In this document: piece by piece, positions 1 to 9,515 of the stretch
Layout: the number at the start of each line of letters is the position of its first letter
How positions within the stretch are numbered: the first letter of the stretch is position 1
Notes under the pieces: generated by a model
Told to the model about the DNA's origin: nothing
Databases searched by the model: none
The model's input: the letters and a program-made list of their open reading frames with translations, nothing else
Translations under genes and position numbers: made by a program
Assembly: GCA_947458025.1 (NCBI GenBank)
Contig: CANHCJ010000006.1
Coordinates: forward strand, 1-36,981
DNA length: 36,981 bases
Origin: Rhodospirillales bacterium
GTDB taxonomy: Bacteria; Pseudomonadota; Alphaproteobacteria; Acetobacterales; Acetobacteraceae
Direction: 5' to 3'

Positions 1-2
1 CC

Positions 3-203
3 GGCAGCTGCATCGTCGCCGGCGGGGAGACGCTGCGCGCCCTGGCCGACGGCCTCGGCGCCTCCGCGCTCACCGTGCTGGGCGAGCAGGAGCCGGGCGC
101 CCCCGTCTCGCGCATGGAAGGGGGCCACTGGCATGGCTTGCCAATCCTGTCCAAATCAGGTGCCTTCGGCGCCCCCGACTTCCTCGCCCGCCTGCTCGGC
201 TGA
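3..203 (+). CDS. Four-carbon acid sugar kinase family (DUF1537) protein, C-terminal fragment (5' end outside window)
   Basis: Frame 3 reads GSCIVAGGETLRALADGLGASALTVLGEQEPGAPVSRMEGGHWHGLPILSKSGAFGAPDFLARLLG*, which resembles the nucleotide-binding C-terminus of DUF1537/OtnK-type kinases (GGET, late KSGxFG motif); it is directly followed by pdxA. Confidence 0.75.
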   Translation, partial: GSCIVAGGETLRALADGLGASALTVLGEQEPGAPVSRMEGGHWHGLPILSKSGAFGAPDFLARLLG

Positions 204-216
204 AGGAGCTGTTCGC

Positions 217-1251
217 ATGTCCGCGCCCCCGCCGGTCCTGGCCGTTACCATGGGCGATCCGGCCGGCATTGGCCCCGAGATCATCGTGAAGGCAGCGCGC
301 ATGCTCGCGCCGCGCTTGGCCGCGGGCGAGATGCGCCTGCTCGTGATCGGCCACGCCACCGCGCTCGACCAGGCCTGCGCCGCGCTGGGCCACCCCGCCT
401 TCCCCCGCGCCGCGGCCGACAGCACCTTCCCGCCACTGGCGCTGCTGCCGGCCGGCGCGGAGCAGGCCGCGGTCGCGACCGGCCGCATCAGCCCGGAGGC
501 CGGGCGGTTCAGCTTCCTCGCGGTGGACCAGGCCGTGCGCCTGGCGCTGGCCGGCCGCATCGCCGCCATCGTCACCGCGCCGCTGAACAAGGAGGCGCTG
601 AACCTCGCCGGCTACAAGTATGCCGGCCACACCGACATGCTGGCCGACCTCACCGGCCAGAAGACCTCGGTGATGATGCTGGCGCACGGCAACATGCGGG
701 TGAGCCATGTCACCACCCATGTCGCGCTGGAGAAGGTGCCCGCCCTCGTGACGCCGGAGCGGGTGCGCCGCACGATCGACCTCACCCACGATGCGCTGCG
801 CCGCATGGGCATCGCCCGGCCGCATATCGCCGTGGCCGCGCTGAATCCTCACGCCGGCGAAGGCGGCCTGTTCGGCACCCAGGACAGCGACGTCACCGCG
901 CCGGTGGTCGCCCGGTGCAACGCGGAGGGACTGCATGTCAGCGGCCCGGTGCCCGGGGATACCGTGTTCGTAAAGCTGCGCGGCGGCCAGTACGACGCGG
1001 TGGTGGCGATGTACCACGACCAGGGCCACATCCCGGTGAAACTGCTCGGCTTCCAGATGAACCCCGCCACCGGCACCTTCGATTCGCTCTCGGGCGTGAA
1101 CATCACCCTCGGCCTGCCGGTGATCCGCACCTCGGTGGACCACGGCACCGCCTTCGACATCGCCGGCCGCGGCATCGCCAATGCCGACAGCATGGTGGAG
1201 GCGATCGAGGTGGCGCTACAGATGACCGCGGCGAAGGGAGCCTCCGCATGA
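217..1251 (+). CDS. pdxA: 4-hydroxythreonine-4-phosphate dehydrogenase family protein (PdxA/PdxA2-like)
   Basis: MSAPPPVLAVTMGDPAGIGPEIIVKAA..., TAPLNKEAL, GHTDMLADLT, NPHAGEGGLFG, MYHDQGHIPVKLLGF motifs. ATG at 217 with GGAG upstream; the longer track ORF start at 133 lies inside the upstream gene. Confidence 0.93.
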   Translation: MSAPPPVLAVTMGDPAGIGPEIIVKAARMLAPRLAAGEMRLLVIGHATALDQACAALGHPAFPRAAADSTFPPLALLPAGAEQAAVATGRISPEAGRFSFLAVDQAVRLALAGRIAAIVTAPLNKEALNLAGYKYAGHTDMLADLTGQKTSVMMLAHGNMRVSHVTTHVALEKVPALVTPERVRRTIDLTHDALRRMGIARPHIAVAALNPHAGEGGLFGTQDSDVTAPVVARCNAEGLHVSGPVPGDTVFVKLRGGQYDAVVAMYHDQGHIPVKLLGFQMNPATGTFDSLSGVNITLGLPVIRTSVDHGTAFDIAGRGIANADSMVEAIEVALQMTAAKGASA

Positions 1252-2438
1252 GCGCCGGCTGGAAGCGGGCGGAACTGGCCACGCTGGGGCAGATCTCCGG
1301 CGCCCACATGGTCAGCCACATCCACATCCTGGTGCTGCCGCCGCTGTTCCCGCTGCTGAAGGAGCAGTTCGGCGTCGGCTATGTGGAGCTCGGATTCGCG
1401 CTGACGCTGTTCAACATCGTCTCCGCCCTGATGCAGACACCGACCGGCTTCGCGGTGGACCGGTTCGGGCCGCGCCGGCTCCTGGTGGGCGGGCTGCTGT
1501 TGGGCGGCTCCGCCTTCATCCTGGCCGGGCTCAACCCGGTCTATCCGATCCTGCTGCTGGCCTCGGTCATGGCCGGGCTGGCGAACTGCGTCTATCACCC
1601 CAGCGACTACGCCATCCTCTCCTCCGGCGTGATCGGCGAGGCACGGGTGGGGCGCGCCTTCTCCATCCACACCTTCGCCGGCTACGTCGGCACCGCGGTG
1701 GCGCCGGCCGGGATGCTGCTGGCCGCGGCCACCTGGGGTGTCTCCGGCGCGTTGATCGCGGTGGGGCTGCTCGGGCCGCTCTTCGCCCTGCCGCTGCTGT
1801 TCGGCGCCCCCGCCGGGGCGCCGCGGGCGGCGGTGCGCAAGGCCCCGATCCCGGCCCGCCAGCTGGTCACGCCGCAGGTGCTGTCGCTGATGGCCTTCTT
1901 CACCATGATCGGCATGTCCGGCGGCGGAATCTCCGGCTTCTCCGTGGTGGCGATGAACGAGCACCATGGCATCCCGCTCGGCGTGGCGAGCATGGCGCTC
2001 TCGTTCTACCTCGGCGCCTCCGCGCTCGGCGTGCTCGCCGGCGGCAGCATCGCCGACCGCACGCGCCGGCACAGCGAGGTCGCCGCCGGCGGCTTCGCGG
2101 TGACGGCCATCGCCATCGCCATCGTCGGGCTGGTGAACCTGCCGGTCTGGGCGCTGCTGCCGGTGATGGCGATCGGCGGGTTCTGCACCGGCATGATCAT
2201 GCCCTCGCGCGACATGCTGGTGCGGGCCAGCGCACCGAAGGGGGCGGAGGGGCGGGTGTTCGCCATCGTCTCCACCGGCTTCAACATCGGCGGCATCATC
2301 GGCCCGCTGCTCTACGGCTCCATCATGGATTTCGGCCACCCGGGCTGGATCTTCGCCGTCTCGGTCGGGTTCATGCTGGCCACCTGCGCCATCGCCCTGG
2401 CCAGCGACCGGCGCACGCGGCTCGCCGCGGCCGAATAG
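1248..2438 (+). CDS. MFS transporter
   Basis: MSAGWKRAELATLGQISGAHMVSHIHILVLPPLFPLL..., 12-TM-like hydrophobic pattern, DRFGPRR loop; ATGA overlap with pdxA. Confidence 0.88.
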   Translation: MSAGWKRAELATLGQISGAHMVSHIHILVLPPLFPLLKEQFGVGYVELGFALTLFNIVSALMQTPTGFAVDRFGPRRLLVGGLLLGGSAFILAGLNPVYPILLLASVMAGLANCVYHPSDYAILSSGVIGEARVGRAFSIHTFAGYVGTAVAPAGMLLAAATWGVSGALIAVGLLGPLFALPLLFGAPAGAPRAAVRKAPIPARQLVTPQVLSLMAFFTMIGMSGGGISGFSVVAMNEHHGIPLGVASMALSFYLGASALGVLAGGSIADRTRRHSEVAAGGFAVTAIAIAIVGLVNLPVWALLPVMAIGGFCTGMIMPSRDMLVRASAPKGAEGRVFAIVSTGFNIGGIIGPLLYGSIMDFGHPGWIFAVSVGFMLATCAIALASDRRTRLAAAE

Positions 2439-2439
2439 C

Positions 2440-2472
2440 AAAGGGGCGGGCCCCTGCGGACCCGCCCCCTTT
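2440..2472. terminator. Candidate bidirectional intrinsic terminator between convergent genes
   Basis: AAAGGGGCGGG (2440-2450) / CCCGCCCCCTTT (2461-2472): ~11-bp GC stem flanked by A and T runs, between the MFS stop (2438) and the convergent SDR stop (2494). Confidence 0.7.
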
Positions 2473-2493
2473 CGTCCGCCGCGTAGGCTGCGA

Positions 2494-3411
2494 TCAGATC
2501 GCGTCCCAGGCGTACACGTCGCGGGTGCGCTCCAGCGGCGTGAGGCTGGACTTCCACGCCGGCAGCAGCGTCTCGGCCAGGGCCTGGGCCGACCAGCCGG
2601 TGCCGCGGTGCATGGTGCGGATCGGGCGCGGCTGGCTGTAGAGATAGATCTCGTTGCCGCGCGCACCCATGATCTGCCCGGTCACCTCCTTGGCGGCATC
2701 GCTGCCGAGGAAGGCGGCGAGCTGGGCCACCTGGTCCGGCCGGGTCTTGGCGGCGCGGGCCTGCATCTGCTCCTCGGTCTGGCCCGGCACCGTCTCGATC
2801 ATGCGGCTGAAGGCATGCGGGCCGATGCAGTTGCTGCGCACGTTGTAGCGCGCCGCGTCGCCCGCGATGCCACGCGACATGCCGGCGATGCCGAGCTTGG
2901 CGGCGGCGTAGTTCACCTGGCCGATGGAGCCGATCAGGCCGGAGGTGGAGGTCATGTGCACAAACGCCCCGCTCTCCTGCTTGCGCATGAACGGGATCGC
3001 GGCGCGGGAGACGTAGAAGGCACCGTACAGGTGCACCTTCACCACCGCGTCGAATTCCTCCGGCGTCATGCGGTGGAAGATGGTGTCGCGCAGGATGCCG
3101 GCGTTGTTCACCACGATGTCGATCTTGCCGAAGCGGTCGATCGCCGTCTGGACCATGCGCTGGGCGCTGTCCCAGTCGGCCACGCTGTCGTAGTTCGCCA
3201 CCGCCTGGCCCTGGCCGTGCAGCGCCTCGATCTCGCTGACCACCTGCTGCGCCGGCGTGGCATCGTTGCCGCTGCCGTCCACCGCCGCGCCGATGTCGTT
3301 CACCACCACCTGGGCGCCGTTCTCGGCCATCACCAGCGCGATGGCGCGGCCGATGCCACGGCCGGCACCGGTCACGAGGGCAACCTTGCCCTCAAGCATT
3401 TTCTTGGACAT
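2494..3411 (-). CDS. SDR family oxidoreductase (multifunctional enzyme type-2-like hydroxyacyl-CoA dehydrogenase similarity)
   Basis: MSKKMLEGKVALVTGAGRGIGRAIALVMAENGAQVVVND..., NNAGI, YAAAK catalytic motif, C-terminal extension to ~305 aa. Start at 3411 preceded by a GAGG-type RBS. Confidence 0.88.
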   Translation of the reverse strand: MSKKMLEGKVALVTGAGRGIGRAIALVMAENGAQVVVNDIGAAVDGSGNDATPAQQVVSEIEALHGQGQAVANYDSVADWDSAQRMVQTAIDRFGKIDIVVNNAGILRDTIFHRMTPEEFDAVVKVHLYGAFYVSRAAIPFMRKQESGAFVHMTSTSGLIGSIGQVNYAAAKLGIAGMSRGIAGDAARYNVRSNCIGPHAFSRMIETVPGQTEEQMQARAAKTRPDQVAQLAAFLGSDAAKEVTGQIMGARGNEIYLYSQPRPIRTMHRGTGWSAQALAETLLPAWKSSLTPLERTRDVYAWDAI

Positions 3412-3544
3412 GCCCGTCCCCTCCTCGGAACTGTTTGCAGTGGCGCGAGTGTGCGACGCGCGGGCCGCGCTGTCACCCCTCCGCCCGGTCTTGCCAGCCG
3501 CGCGCACCGGGGCGACCATCCGCGTCCCGCGAAAGGACAAGCGA

Positions 3545-4300
3545 ATGGAACTGAACCTCAAGGGCCGCCGCGTGATCGTGGCCGGCGGCAGCCGCGGCAT
3601 CGGCCGCTCGATCGCGCTGGGCTTCGCGCAGGCCGGCGCGGCGGTGTCGATCTGCGCGCGCGGGGCGGAGACGCTGGAGGCGACGCGCAAGGAGCTGGCG
3701 GCCTTCGGCGGCACCACCCATGCCGCGCCCTGCGACCTCAGCGACGCGGCGGCAATCGCCGCCTACATCCCGGCGGCGGCCGAGGCACTTGGCGGCATCG
3801 ACATCCTGGTGAACAACGCCTCCGGCTTCGGCCGCGGCGACGACGAGGCGAGCTGGGAAGCCAGCCTCTCGGTGGACCTCATGGCCGCCGTGCGCGCCAG
3901 CCGCGAGGCGATGCCCTGGCTGATGAAGGGCACGCAGCCCTCGATCATCCACATCTCCTCCGGCTCCGGCCTCAACCCGTCGGTGCGCACCCCCGCCTAT
4001 GGCGCGGCCAAGGCGGCGGTGAACCACTACACCCGCACCCAGGCCGCGGCCCTGGCCAAGCACGGCATCCGCGTGAACTGCATCGCCCCAGGTTCCATCG
4101 AGTTCCCCGGCGGCTCGTGGGAGCGGCGCAAGACCGAGGACCCCAAGCTCTACAACGCCATCCTCAACTCCATGCCCGCCGGGCGGCTGGGCCGGCCGGA
4201 GGAGGTGGCGAACGTGGTGCTGTTCCTCGCCTCGGACTTCGCGATCTGGGTCACCGCCCAGATCATCCAGGTGAACGGCGGCCAGGGGTTTGGGCGATGA
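3545..4300 (+). CDS. SDR family oxidoreductase
   Basis: MELNLKGRRVIVAGGSRGIGRSIALGFAQAG..., NNASGFG, SSGSG...YGAAK, C-terminal IIQVNGGQGFGR. Confidence 0.92.
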   Translation: MELNLKGRRVIVAGGSRGIGRSIALGFAQAGAAVSICARGAETLEATRKELAAFGGTTHAAPCDLSDAAAIAAYIPAAAEALGGIDILVNNASGFGRGDDEASWEASLSVDLMAAVRASREAMPWLMKGTQPSIIHISSGSGLNPSVRTPAYGAAKAAVNHYTRTQAAALAKHGIRVNCIAPGSIEFPGGSWERRKTEDPKLYNAILNSMPAGRLGRPEEVANVVLFLASDFAIWVTAQIIQVNGGQGFGR

Positions 4301-5289
4301 AGACGTCCCTTGGGAGCGCCGATACTGGAAGCTGGCCACGCTGGCAGGCGCCGGAGCAGATCGGCTGGTCGGCGCCGAAGCTGGCGGAGGCGCAGGCCTT
4401 CGCCGGCACCATCAACTCCGCCGGCACGATGGTGGTGGCCGGCGGCAAGGTGGTGGAGGCCTGGGGCGAGATCGACCGCCACTACAACGTGCACTCCATC
4501 CGCAAGAGCTTCCTGTCCGCGCTCTACGGCATCCACGATGCCGAGGGGCGCGTGGACCTGGAGGCCACGCTCGCCAGCCTGGGGATCGACGACAAGGAAG
4601 GGCTGTCCGAACGCGAGAAGCTGGCTACCGTCCACCAGCTGCTGGCGGCACGCTCCGGCGTCTACCACCCGTCCGGCCATGAATCGCCGAACATGCTCGC
4701 CATCAAGCCGGCGCGGCACAGCCACGGGCCGGGCGTGAACTGGTGCTACAACAACTGGGATTTCAACGCGCTGGGTACCATCTACCGCCAGCTGACCGGG
4801 GCCGACATCTACGCCGACTTCAAGGCACGCATCGCCGACCCCATCGGCATGGAAGACTACGTGCCGGAACGGGACGGCCAGTACCACCCGCTGGAAGCCT
4901 CCATCCACCCCGCCTACCCGTTCCGCATGACGGCACGCGACCTCGCCCGCTTCGGCGAGCTGTTCCTGCGCCGCGGGCGCTGGGGCGGCGTGGAGATCGT
5001 GCCGGAGGCCTGGGTGGAGGACAGCGTGGCGCCGATCTCGGATGCCGGCCTCGCCGGCAGCTATGGCTACATGTGGTGGGTGGCGCGCGACGGCATCCAT
5101 TTCCCGAACGCGCGCGTGCCGGAGGGCACCTACTCCGCCCGCGGCGCCGGCGGGCACTACATCGTGTTGCTGCCGAAGCTCGATGCCGTGGTGGTGCACC
5201 GGGTGGACACCGACATCCCCGGCCGCGCCGTCAGCTCCGGCCGGTTCGGCATGCTGCTGCGGCGCATCCTGGCGGCGGCGCCTGCCTAG
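4297..5289 (+). CDS. Serine hydrolase, class C beta-lactamase-related family
   Basis: SIRK (SxxK), YNN (YxN) and a late GAGGH box; ATGA overlap with the upstream SDR. Confidence 0.85.
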   Translation: MKTSLGSADTGSWPRWQAPEQIGWSAPKLAEAQAFAGTINSAGTMVVAGGKVVEAWGEIDRHYNVHSIRKSFLSALYGIHDAEGRVDLEATLASLGIDDKEGLSEREKLATVHQLLAARSGVYHPSGHESPNMLAIKPARHSHGPGVNWCYNNWDFNALGTIYRQLTGADIYADFKARIADPIGMEDYVPERDGQYHPLEASIHPAYPFRMTARDLARFGELFLRRGRWGGVEIVPEAWVEDSVAPISDAGLAGSYGYMWWVARDGIHFPNARVPEGTYSARGAGGHYIVLLPKLDAVVVHRVDTDIPGRAVSSGRFGMLLRRILAAAPA

Positions 5290-5897
5290 CCGCCGGTGCC
5301 GTCCCAGGTGGGCCTGCGGGGCGGCACCAGCCCCTTGAAGGCGTCGAACTCCTTCCAGGCCGGCTCGGGCGGCGTCACGCCGGGCGCCGGCACATAGGCC
5401 GAGGGCTCCACCAGGCTCAGCTGCGGGATGTAGCGCGGGCAGTTGGCAAAGATCGCCCGCACCGCCACGCGCACGATCATCTGCGCGCCCACGGTGCGGG
5501 CCAGCAGCGGATCGTCGCGCCTGACCGTGGCGCTGCCATTGACGCGCAGGCGGCGCGGCCGGCCATGCATGTCGATGAACAGCAGCCCAACCTCGGGGTT
5601 CACCGCCAGGTTGCCCAGGCTCTTGAACATGCCGTTGCCGTCATAGTCGGGGAAGGCAAGTTCGGACGGCGCGGTGACCCGCACGAAGCCGGCCGGCCCG
5701 CCCTTGAAGGAGCAGTCCGGCCGCCCCTCGGCATCGGCGGTGGCAAGGAAGAAGTAGATCGCCCCCTCGATGAACGCCCGGTCGTCGTCGGTGAACGCCA
5801 CGCGCGACCGCTCCTCCAGCCGATCCGCCAGGGCGCGGCTGTCGAACGCGTCCTGCAGCGCGCGCTGCCCGCCATGGTAGAAGTGCGATCCGCTCAT
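5286..5897 (-). CDS. Pyridoxamine 5'-phosphate oxidase (PPOX)-family FMN-binding protein
   Basis: FIEGAIYFFLATADAEGRPDCSFKGGPAGFVRV..., DYDGNGMFKSLGNLAVNPEVGLLFIDMHGRPRRLRVNG. Confidence 0.85.
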   Translation of the reverse strand: MSGSHFYHGGQRALQDAFDSRALADRLEERSRVAFTDDDRAFIEGAIYFFLATADAEGRPDCSFKGGPAGFVRVTAPSELAFPDYDGNGMFKSLGNLAVNPEVGLLFIDMHGRPRRLRVNGSATVRRDDPLLARTVGAQMIVRVAVRAIFANCPRYIPQLSLVEPSAYVPAPGVTPPEPAWKEFDAFKGLVPPRRPTWDGTGG

Positions 5898-5921
5898 GGC
5901 GGTCTCCTCTGCGGTATCGGG

Positions 5922-7175
5922 TCAGCCGGGGCGGGCCAGGATCAGCTGCCCCACATCGGTCCAGCGGGCGCGGAAGCCGATTTCACAATACGCCAGGTAG
6001 TATTCCCACAGGCGCTTGAACCTTGCGTCATAGGCCTGCTTGCCCGTCGGCGGGGCCAGCCGTGCCACCTGCGGCCAGGCGCGCTGGAAATCGGCGTACC
6101 AGCGCGCCAGCGTCTCGGCATAGTCGGGGCCGAACCAGTGGTCCCCCCGCCATTCCAGCCGGGCCGCCGCCACTTCCTGGCGCAGGCGGCCGGGGCTGGG
6201 CAGCATCCCGCCCGGAAAGACGTGGCGCTGGATGAAGTCCGCGGTGCGGGCATAGTCGTCGAACCAGGCATCGTCGATCGTGATGGTCTGGATCCCGGCC
6301 AGCCCGCCCGGCGCCAGCCGCTCATGCACGGTGCGGAAATAGGTGGGCCAGTACTCGCGCCCCACCGCCTCGAACATCTCGATCGAGGCGATCCGGTCGA
6401 ACTGGCCCGGCACGTCGCGATAATCCTGCAGCCGAAGTTCCACCCGGTCCGCCAGCCCCGCCTCGGCAATCCGCGCGCGGGCGAATTCCAGCTGCGAGGG
6501 CGAGAGGGTCAGCCCCACCACCTGCGCCCCGAAGTCGCGCGCCGCCATGGTGGCGAAGCCGCCCCAGCCGCAGCCGATCTCCAGCACCCGCATGCCGGGC
6601 CGCAGCCCCAGCCGCTCGCACAGCAGCCGCATCTTGCGCGCCTGGGCCGCCTCCAGCGTCTCGGCCGGCTCGGCGAACACCGCCGAGGAGTAGGTCATGC
6701 TGGCATCGAGCCAGAGCCGGTAGAAATCGTTGCCGAGGTCGTAGTGGGCGACGATGTTGCGCGAGGCGCCGCGGCGCGTGTTCGGCCGCAGCCTGTGGGC
6801 GATCCAGGCCAGCACGCGCATCCAGGGCCGCCCGCGCAGCAGCGGCGTCAGCTCCGCCTCGTTGGCCGCCGCCAGCGCCATCACGGCGCGGATGTCCGGG
6901 CTCTCCCACAACCCGTCGAGGTAGGCCTCCGCCCAGCCCAGGCTGCCGCCGGTGGCCAGGCGCGTCACGGCGCGCGGATCGCGGATCGCCACTGTTGCGG
7001 ACGGCTCGGGGGTTGCGGCCAGGCGGTGGGTGGCCCCGTCGGGCAGCACCAGGGTCAGGGTTCCCACCCGCATCCGCTCGGCGATCTTCAGGAGCAGGCG
7101 CAATCTCGGGTCCCGCGGCGGGGCGCTGCGTCCATGGGATGCGTCGTCGAACGGGGCGATGCGTGTCGTGCTCAC
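5922..7175 (-). CDS. cfa: Cyclopropane-fatty-acyl-phospholipid synthase family SAM methyltransferase
   Basis: SLGWAEAYLDGLWESPD, NIVAHYDLGNDFYRLWLDASMTYSSAVF, VLEIGCGWGGFA, YCEIGFR. GTG start at 7175 with AAGGA RBS; the track ORF upstream extension is unsupported. Confidence 0.93.
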   Translation of the reverse strand: MSTTRIAPFDDASHGRSAPPRDPRLRLLLKIAERMRVGTLTLVLPDGATHRLAATPEPSATVAIRDPRAVTRLATGGSLGWAEAYLDGLWESPDIRAVMALAAANEAELTPLLRGRPWMRVLAWIAHRLRPNTRRGASRNIVAHYDLGNDFYRLWLDASMTYSSAVFAEPAETLEAAQARKMRLLCERLGLRPGMRVLEIGCGWGGFATMAARDFGAQVVGLTLSPSQLEFARARIAEAGLADRVELRLQDYRDVPGQFDRIASIEMFEAVGREYWPTYFRTVHERLAPGGLAGIQTITIDDAWFDDYARTADFIQRHVFPGGMLPSPGRLRQEVAAARLEWRGDHWFGPDYAETLARWYADFQRAWPQVARLAPPTGKQAYDARFKRLWEYYLAYCEIGFRARWTDVGQLILARPG

Positions 7176-7372
7176 GTGTGTCCTTCCGCGTCTCTGGCGG
7201 GGCTGCGGGGGGTCACCCCCGGACCGGCGTCCTCCTCCTGGCGTGGTGGTCCACGCTTCCCGGCAGACTAACGCGCCAGCGGGCGCACGGCCAAGTCGCC
7301 TGGAAACAATCGACGCAGCCGCCATCAGGGAACGCTAGGCAGGCCGGCCCTGCTCGCCTATCGAGGAAGCAG

Positions 7373-8641
7373 ATGGGGAGAATGGCCAATCGTGCCACGC
7401 GGATTCGTCCAGTGAACGCCACGCCGGCGCCAACGCCTGGCGGCATGCGGCACGGCCGGCTGTCGGTGTTCGGCCTGGCCGACTACCGGCGGTTGTGGCT
7501 GATCGGCACCGTCTCCTCCGTGGTCCGCTGGCTGGACACGCTGGCGATGGCGGTGTTCGCCTACCAGGCCACCGGCTCGGCCTTCGTGGTGGCGATGCTG
7601 ACCATGCTGCGCATGCTGCCCATGGCCGTGCTCGGCCTGGTGTTCGGCGCGGTCGGGGAGCGGGTGGAGCGCCGCCTGCTGCTGTTCGGCGTGCTGGTTG
7701 CCATGGCCCTCACCTCCACCGCGCTGGCGGCGCTGGCCTGGGCCGGGCAGCTCGCCGTCTGGCACCTCGCGGTGGCCAGCCTGCTGAACGGCATGGCCTG
7801 GGCCAGCGACAACACGGTACGGCGCTTCCTGATCGGCGAGGTGGTGGGCGCCGCCCGGCTCTCGGCGGCGCTGTCGCTCGACATCGGCGCGGGCAATGCC
7901 GCCCGCCTGCTCGGCCCCGTCCTCGGCGGGGCACTGCTGGCGGTGGTCGGGATCGAGGGCGCCTTTGCCCTGGGCGCGCTGCTCTACCTTCCGCCGATGC
8001 TCGCCGCGTGGCACCTCGCCTATCGGAACCCGCATGTTGCCAGCGGCGGGCCGGCGCTGCTGGCGCGCATCGCCGGCGGCTTCGGCGTGGTGCGGCGCGA
8101 CCCGCGCCTGCTGGGCACCATGGTGGTGACGCTGATCTTCAACCTCTGGGGCTGGCCCGCCACCAGCATGGTGCCGGTGATCGGCGCCGACCAGCTCGGC
8201 CTGTCCCCCCCGATGATCGGCCTGCTGGCAGGCATGGACGGGCTGGGCGCCCTGGCCTCGGCCGCCGCCCTGGCCATGCTGCTGCGGCCCGGCGGCTACC
8301 GCGCCACCTATGTCGGCGGCACCGCACTCTACCTCGCCGCCACGGTCGCCTTCGCCCTCTCGCCGGATCCGGTCAGCGCCGCCGTGGCCCTCATCGTCAC
8401 CGGCGCGGCAAGCTCCTGCTTCGGCGTGATGCAGTCCACGCTGGTCTATGTGCTGGCACCGCCGGAAGCACGCAGCCGGGTCTTCGGCGTGCTCGCGGTG
8501 TGCATCGGAAGCGCCCCGATCGGCTTCCTGCACCTGGGCCTGCTGGCGGATTGGATCGGCGCGCCCTATGCCACCGCCCTTATCGGCATCCAGGGCCTGA
8601 TCGCCCTCCTGCTGACCCGCCGCTGGTGGCGTACGATCTGA
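7373..8641 (+). CDS. MFS transporter
   Basis: FGLADYRRLWLIGTVSSVVRWLDTLAMAVFAYQATGSAFVVAML...; hydrophobic multi-TM; ATG at 7373 with GAGGAAG RBS. Confidence 0.85.
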   Translation: MGRMANRATRIRPVNATPAPTPGGMRHGRLSVFGLADYRRLWLIGTVSSVVRWLDTLAMAVFAYQATGSAFVVAMLTMLRMLPMAVLGLVFGAVGERVERRLLLFGVLVAMALTSTALAALAWAGQLAVWHLAVASLLNGMAWASDNTVRRFLIGEVVGAARLSAALSLDIGAGNAARLLGPVLGGALLAVVGIEGAFALGALLYLPPMLAAWHLAYRNPHVASGGPALLARIAGGFGVVRRDPRLLGTMVVTLIFNLWGWPATSMVPVIGADQLGLSPPMIGLLAGMDGLGALASAAALAMLLRPGGYRATYVGGTALYLAATVAFALSPDPVSAAVALIVTGAASSCFGVMQSTLVYVLAPPEARSRVFGVLAVCIGSAPIGFLHLGLLADWIGAPYATALIGIQGLIALLLTRRWWRTI

Positions 8642-8651
8642 ACGGGACGAC

Positions 8652-9515
8652 ATGAACGAGACCAACGCCGACCGCCCCCTGCGCGGCATCGCGATCATCC
8701 TGGGAGCGGTCTTCTGCTTCACCTTGTCGGACGCGATGGCCAAGTGGCTCGGCCAGTCGATGCCGGTCACCCAGATCAACTGGGTCCGCTACCTTGTTTT
8801 CGTGCCCTTTGCCTGGATCCTCGTGGCCCGCACGGCGGGCGGGCATGTGCGGGTGACGCAGCCGCGGCTGCAGGTGGTGCGCGGCCTGCTGCTCGCCGTC
8901 TCCGCCCTGCTGTTCGTGCTGGCGATCCAGAAGCTGCCCCTGGCGGAGGCCACCGCGGTCGGCTTCATCTCGCCGTTGCTGATCACTGCGCTCTCCGTCC
9001 TCATGCTCGGCGAGGTGGTGCGCGCGGCGCGATGGATCGCCATCGTGATCGGGCTGCTGGGCGTGCTGGTGATCGTGCGCCCGGGCACCGAGGCCTTCCA
9101 GCCGGCGGCCCTGCTCGTGGTGGCCTCCTCCTCCGCCTGGGCCTTCGCCGTGGTGCTCACCCGGCGCATGGCAGGCCACGACCCCACCGCCACCACCCTG
9201 CTCTGGTCGGCCGTGGTGGGCCTCGCCGCGATGACCCTGGCGCTGCCCTGGGGCTGGGCCTGGGTCAGCCCATCCGCCTGGGTGCTCGGCATTGCGCTCG
9301 GCCTTGTCGCCTCCGCCGGGCAGTACCTGATGGTGCAGGCCTACCGCTTCGCCACCGCCTCGCTGCTGGCGCCGTTCAGCTACACCTCGCTGCTGTGGAG
9401 CACGCTGCTCGGCTGGGGCCTGTTCGGCGCCCTGCCCGACATCTGGACGCTGGTCGGCGCCGTGGTCATCGTCGCCGCCGGCATCGTCGCCGTCCGTCCC
9501 GACCGCAAGGGCTGA
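8652..9515 (+). CDS. DMT superfamily (EamA) transporter
   Basis: RGIAIILGAVFCFTLSDAMAKWLGQSMPVTQINWVRYLVF..., two EamA-like repeats, ~10 TM. Confidence 0.9.
   Translation: MNETNADRPLRGIAIILGAVFCFTLSDAMAKWLGQSMPVTQINWVRYLVFVPFAWILVARTAGGHVRVTQPRLQVVRGLLLAVSALLFVLAIQKLPLAEATAVGFISPLLITALSVLMLGEVVRAARWIAIVIGLLGVLVIVRPGTEAFQPAALLVVASSSAWAFAVVLTRRMAGHDPTATTLLWSAVVGLAAMTLALPWGWAWVSPSAWVLGIALGLVASAGQYLMVQAYRFATASLLAPFSYTSLLWSTLLGWGLFGALPDIWTLVGAVVIVAAGIVAVRPDRKG

Noticed and set aside
4743-7271. 842-aa plus-strand ORF over serine hydrolase, PPOX and Cfa
   Set aside because: Out-of-frame and antisense composition; PPOX and Cfa on the - strand have clear family motifs.
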